Assembly: GCA_028023455.1 (NCBI GenBank)
Contig: JAQFVV010012511.1
Span: forward strand, 1,240,001-1,304,000
From: Epiperipatus broadwayi
Lineage: Eukaryota > Onychophora > Udeonychophora > Euonychophora > Peripatidae
Direction: 5' to 3'
DNA length: 64,000 nucleotides
Shown here in pieces: positions 60,481 through 64,000 of the stretch (its first letter is position 1; each line of letters opens with the position of its first letter). Made by a program: the position numbers and the translations under genes. Below the pieces are notes generated by a model that saw nothing but the letters and a program-made list of their open reading frames with translations, did no database searches and was not told the origin of the DNA.

Positions 60481-61582
60481 GAATATTGATGATTAATTTA
60501 ACTTATGAATGTTAGTAATAATCATTAAATTAAAATATTACTATTTTTTGTTTATCCTTAGTAGAACAAACATCTCCACTTTTCAAATCCTATGTAATTA
60601 TTGTAAGTAATTATCAAACCAAAAATACATAAATTTTAATTAAATGCGGACATAATGATTGTTGACTCGATTAAATTAAAAATATCACTTTAAAATTTAG
60701 GGAAAAATCGATAAAAAGATTTATTAAAGAAAATATATTTATTTGGTATTATATAAAGTGAAGATTTTTTTAATACCAATTATTTAATGTTATGATAATC
60801 TAATTTTATTAGTGCTGGAATAAAATATTTTAGAAAAAGAATGCAGATTTCTGGACATTTTGTTGAAAACATAGGATTTTATTTGTTGCTATTGTTTCAG
60901 ATAAAAGAAGTTATGTTAATCTTCTTACTTTTAGAACTCTTATGAAAAGAAAATGTAAGAAATAAATTTGTCAAATGATTTCTAAGACTATGGTTTTAAA
61001 GAATTATAGAGGGAAGTAGTTTCAAATACATATGAGTAGCATAAATGGCTATTTATAATTACTTCCTCCACTAATGGTAATAGATGTATATAAATATTAA
61101 ATTTTATTCTCAATAACTCTTTATTTTTCAAAAGAAAAAGACAATACTATGGTAGACTTATTGCAAGTTTTTGTTTTTGGTCAATTTACTGAAGGATATG
61201 AGTTTATATCATTATTGTTTCTGCTTAGTAATTTAAAATCATTTTACGAAAGCTGCATGATTAATGTTAGCTTCTAAGTTTTGGGCGTAAAAGATAAATG
61301 TATAAATGCAGACACAGAGATATAAATTAAACTATTTTTTATATTTGTGTGTGTGTGTATATATATGTTGCGGTTTAGAGAAGATTTAATGAACATATAT
61401 CACAGCTTATCTGATCATTTCTGATATTTATATATCACCACTAAAGTATCAGTGTTATTCCCATTTAGAGAATATCATCGCCTCTACGTCAATATTATTG
61501 GTTTAGCTTATAACCCAACTAACATATTTTTGAATAATGTCTTTGATCAATTTCAGCTAACATTTATGCATGTCTAAATTTA
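60481..61582. other. AT-rich DNA without a gene
   Basis: No gene. A TG/TA microsatellite lies at about 61346-61366. Confidence 0.45.
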
Positions 61583-61985
61583 TTATAATGCTATGATTTG
61601 AAATACAGGCATTCTTTATATACCTGGAGCTTAATTGTAAATGTAGGGAATTTAAACCCAGACTTTTAAACACTCTTCAACTATTCACACTATCTCATAC
61701 CACTGATACACAAGACCACATACATGTAGAAAAGATAATTAACCACCAATATACGTATTTTGTATTTTGCTATCTTAATATAAACCGAGCACTGATTATA
61801 TATATATATGGGAAATGATAATCTGGACCAACTGATGAGTGCTGGTTCAGCATGAAATATGTTGGTGATTATTTATCTTTTCTACATGTGTGTGGTCATG
61901 TATATCAGTGATGTGAGATAGTGTGGATAGTTGAAGGGTGTTTTAAAAGTCTGGGTTCAAATCCCCTACATTTATAACGCTATGA
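61583..61985. mobile_element. Palindromic retroposon, family B, 14-bp TSD with one mismatch
   Basis: Flanking repeats TTATAATGCTATGA (61583-61596) and TTATAACGCTATGA (61972-61985) differ at one base. Inside, about 61638-61762 is mirrored by 61851-61975 with an 88-bp loop. Each arm ends in the B box GGGTTCAAATCCCC (inverted on the left) next to ATAGTTGAAGGGTG. It is the minimal single-palindrome version of the 2-kb element at 11966-13961. Confidence 0.8.
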
Positions 61986-62774
61986 GTAAAATCAGGAGTA
62001 AGATTAAAATTTAAGTTATATAATAATTTATTTGTAGTCAAACTTTCTGATTAGCAAAATATAGTCAAAAAAATTTAAAAGATAATTTTAACTCTGAGAG
62101 CTAAAAATTCCTGGATCAAAGTTTAATCTATCATTTTCAGTACTTGAATATTACATAACATACCAAGTAATTAACCATTCAATTATTTATGCCTTGTATG
62201 GATAGTGCATGAAAGTGCTTCAGTGTACATCTACCGGTATACCTAAAACTTATTTATACTTAGATAAAACCATTTTTTAAATATTTAAATTAATTAATAT
62301 TTAAGCAAATAATAATTTTCAGTTATATTTTAAAACTTTTTTAAAATATTAAATTTGATTGCATATCATAGTCAATGCTGCTGCTGCCATTTCTGATACC
62401 TGAATATGACATGACTTTCTAAGCAATAAGACATTAGATAATATATTTTTGTATTTAGTGACTTTTATTCAATATTAAAGTTAATTATCATTACATATCT
62501 GTGTGCAATGGTACTACTTTGTGTACTTCAGAATCATTAATTATTAGAAGAAAAGTGTGTAGGAGAACTTTTGGTTTATAAACACACTTTTTGATTAACT
62601 ATCTAATTACACTCCATATTTTACATTCTACACAAATAGGCACTTTCTTACAATATTTTATGTGCCCAATTCGGTCATTTGTGAGAGAAATCTACATTTT
62701 TCACAGTTTTATTTTTTATAGAACAAACCATATCTCTCCTTGTTAGTTAAAAATACTATACTATTGACTTCATA
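61986..62774. other. No gene; half of a distant direct repeat
   Basis: 62210-62345 and 63630-63755 are diverged direct repeats (CAGTGTAC, CTTATTTATACTTAGATAAA / CTACTTATACTTAAATAAAA, then ATTTAAGCAAA). No coding sequence. Confidence 0.5.
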
Positions 62775-62885
62775 AATGTCTGTGATTTAATGTAATGGTT
62801 AGTATTAGACAAATATTTGATTGATTCTAGTTCTGACACTTTATGAGCTCTCAAGCAATAAAGCCATTCAATTATTTTTAAATTT
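62775..62885 (+). repeat. tRNA-derived SINE copy (family S)
   Basis: B-box-like TGATTGATTCTAGTTCTG followed by the family tail ACTTTATGAGCTCTCAAGCA and ATAAAGCCATTCAATTATTT. The tail is the best preserved of the three copies. Confidence 0.65.
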
Positions 62886-63411
62886 ACTCCATAAATATAA
62901 ATATCATTTCTCATATGCTGTTATATTTGAGAGAAATACAGTAATAATATAGATGGAAGACATAAATATAACAATAAAAGTTGGTTATAGCTGATGTTAA
63001 GCTAAAAATGAAAGTTTGTGACTCAATGTATGATTTAAGTGAGATTTTCTTATAATTATATATAAAAATATTCTGTGATTAACAAGTGTACTATAATCAA
63101 CTAATGATAATGGTTACATAGTATTTTCTATGGATAATAGCCATATTAACAGGGTTGACTATGGAATGCAATTAGATTTAAGTTGTTTAGATACAATCAT
63201 GTAATTACCATGTTGTAATTAATTATAGCAGTTTACTACTGGGGCTGATTACTTGTATTAGCAATGATTGTTCTGAGCTTGTGTATTTATTTAAGTCCAA
63301 TACACAGACAACCATGAAAAAACAATATTAGTTGCTTCAGTTTTAGGTATGTTATTGATTGATAGTGATTTGTGCAAAGCTAGGTTACAATATATATATA
63401 TATATATATAT

Positions 63412-63456
<45 letters not shown>

Positions 63457-64000
63457 TTCTACATTTTAATTATTTCTTAATTAATTATTTTCATTTATTC
63501 TCCTTCTGTTACATAAGTTTTTTTTACTTTAAAAGTATATTAAAACAAATCAAAATCTATCAGTTTATGATACCAAACGAATAACTTACTTGAATAATTT
63601 TAGCATGTTAACATTCATTTGATAATGCATCAGCCAGTGTACTAAAAACCTACTTATACTTAAATAAAATCATTTTTTACATTCAAATTTATATCAATTA
63701 AATTTAAGCAAAAACTAATTTCAATTATATTTAAAAATTTATTTTTTAAAATATTAATTACCAGCTCTTGCAATTTGAATCTATTTCTCTCCCAATTCAA
63801 TAATATACATTTCTAAATATTCTTAGTTGTTATTTGGAACCACTTCATTTCTTTTTATTTTTTATTTTTCCTATTCATTAAGTATTTTTCACCATTGCCC
63901 ATGATTATCACTATATTTTTAACTTCCAAATCTTTAGATTTTTAATTTTGATGATCATAATAATAAATTGCTCAGGAATTCATAATATGAATTTTAGAAG
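62886..64000. other. AT-rich DNA; (TA)n at 63390-63453
   Basis: No gene. A TA microsatellite interrupted by one G lies at 63390-63453, and the second copy of the 62210-62345 repeat at 63630-63755. Confidence 0.45.

Overview
This is an intron-rich, very AT-rich stretch of animal nuclear DNA. The evidence is GT-AG introns, long gene-poor sequence, tRNA-derived retroposons with target-site duplications, and broken LINE reverse transcriptases. Only two host genes are recognisable, both classic metazoan families: EXT2 (heparan sulfate polymerase) on the minus strand and diacylglycerol lipase alpha (DAGLA/inaE) on the plus strand. The RT and repeat types suggest an invertebrate, perhaps an arthropod or arachnid; that placement is a weak guess.

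Layout. 1-15.1 kb is repeat-rich DNA: a dead LINE (385-1965), a foldback repeat (7339-7855), and two large palindromic retroposons (9455-10378 and 11966-13961), each bounded by an exact 15-bp direct repeat. 16791-22985 holds the first four coding exons of EXT2 (about 353 residues; the C-terminal half is not in the window). 5' exons at 23029-22986, about 24451-24331 and about 25200-25149 lie upstream, and two of them together encode a possible 37-residue upstream peptide. A tRNA-derived mini-SINE sits in EXT2 intron 3. About 0.8 kb separates the outermost EXT2 exon from the 5' region of DAGLA, whose first coding exon is 26283-26379. No second DAGLA exon was recognised, so 26.4-64 kb is either a very long first intron or intergenic DNA.

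That right-hand 37 kb contains two more dead LINEs (29455-30520, 36130-37730), a hairpin SINE (33600-33818), an insertion with a 13-bp TSD (39712-40071), an exact 93-bp inverted repeat (45521-45762), a 125-bp MITE (47189-47313), a 348-bp-period tandem repeat (47355-47990), an inverted composite invaded by a 361-bp hAT-type MITE with 8-bp TSD (55050-56135), and another palindromic retroposon (61583-61985).

The most unusual signal is the repeated occurrence of tRNA-like or SINE-like units arranged as inverted duplicates, with direct-repeat TSDs outside the whole palindrome. This suggests that palindromic elements of 0.2-2 kb insert as single units. EXT2 and DAGLA have no known functional link; their relation here is only a head-to-head arrangement that may share a promoter region.
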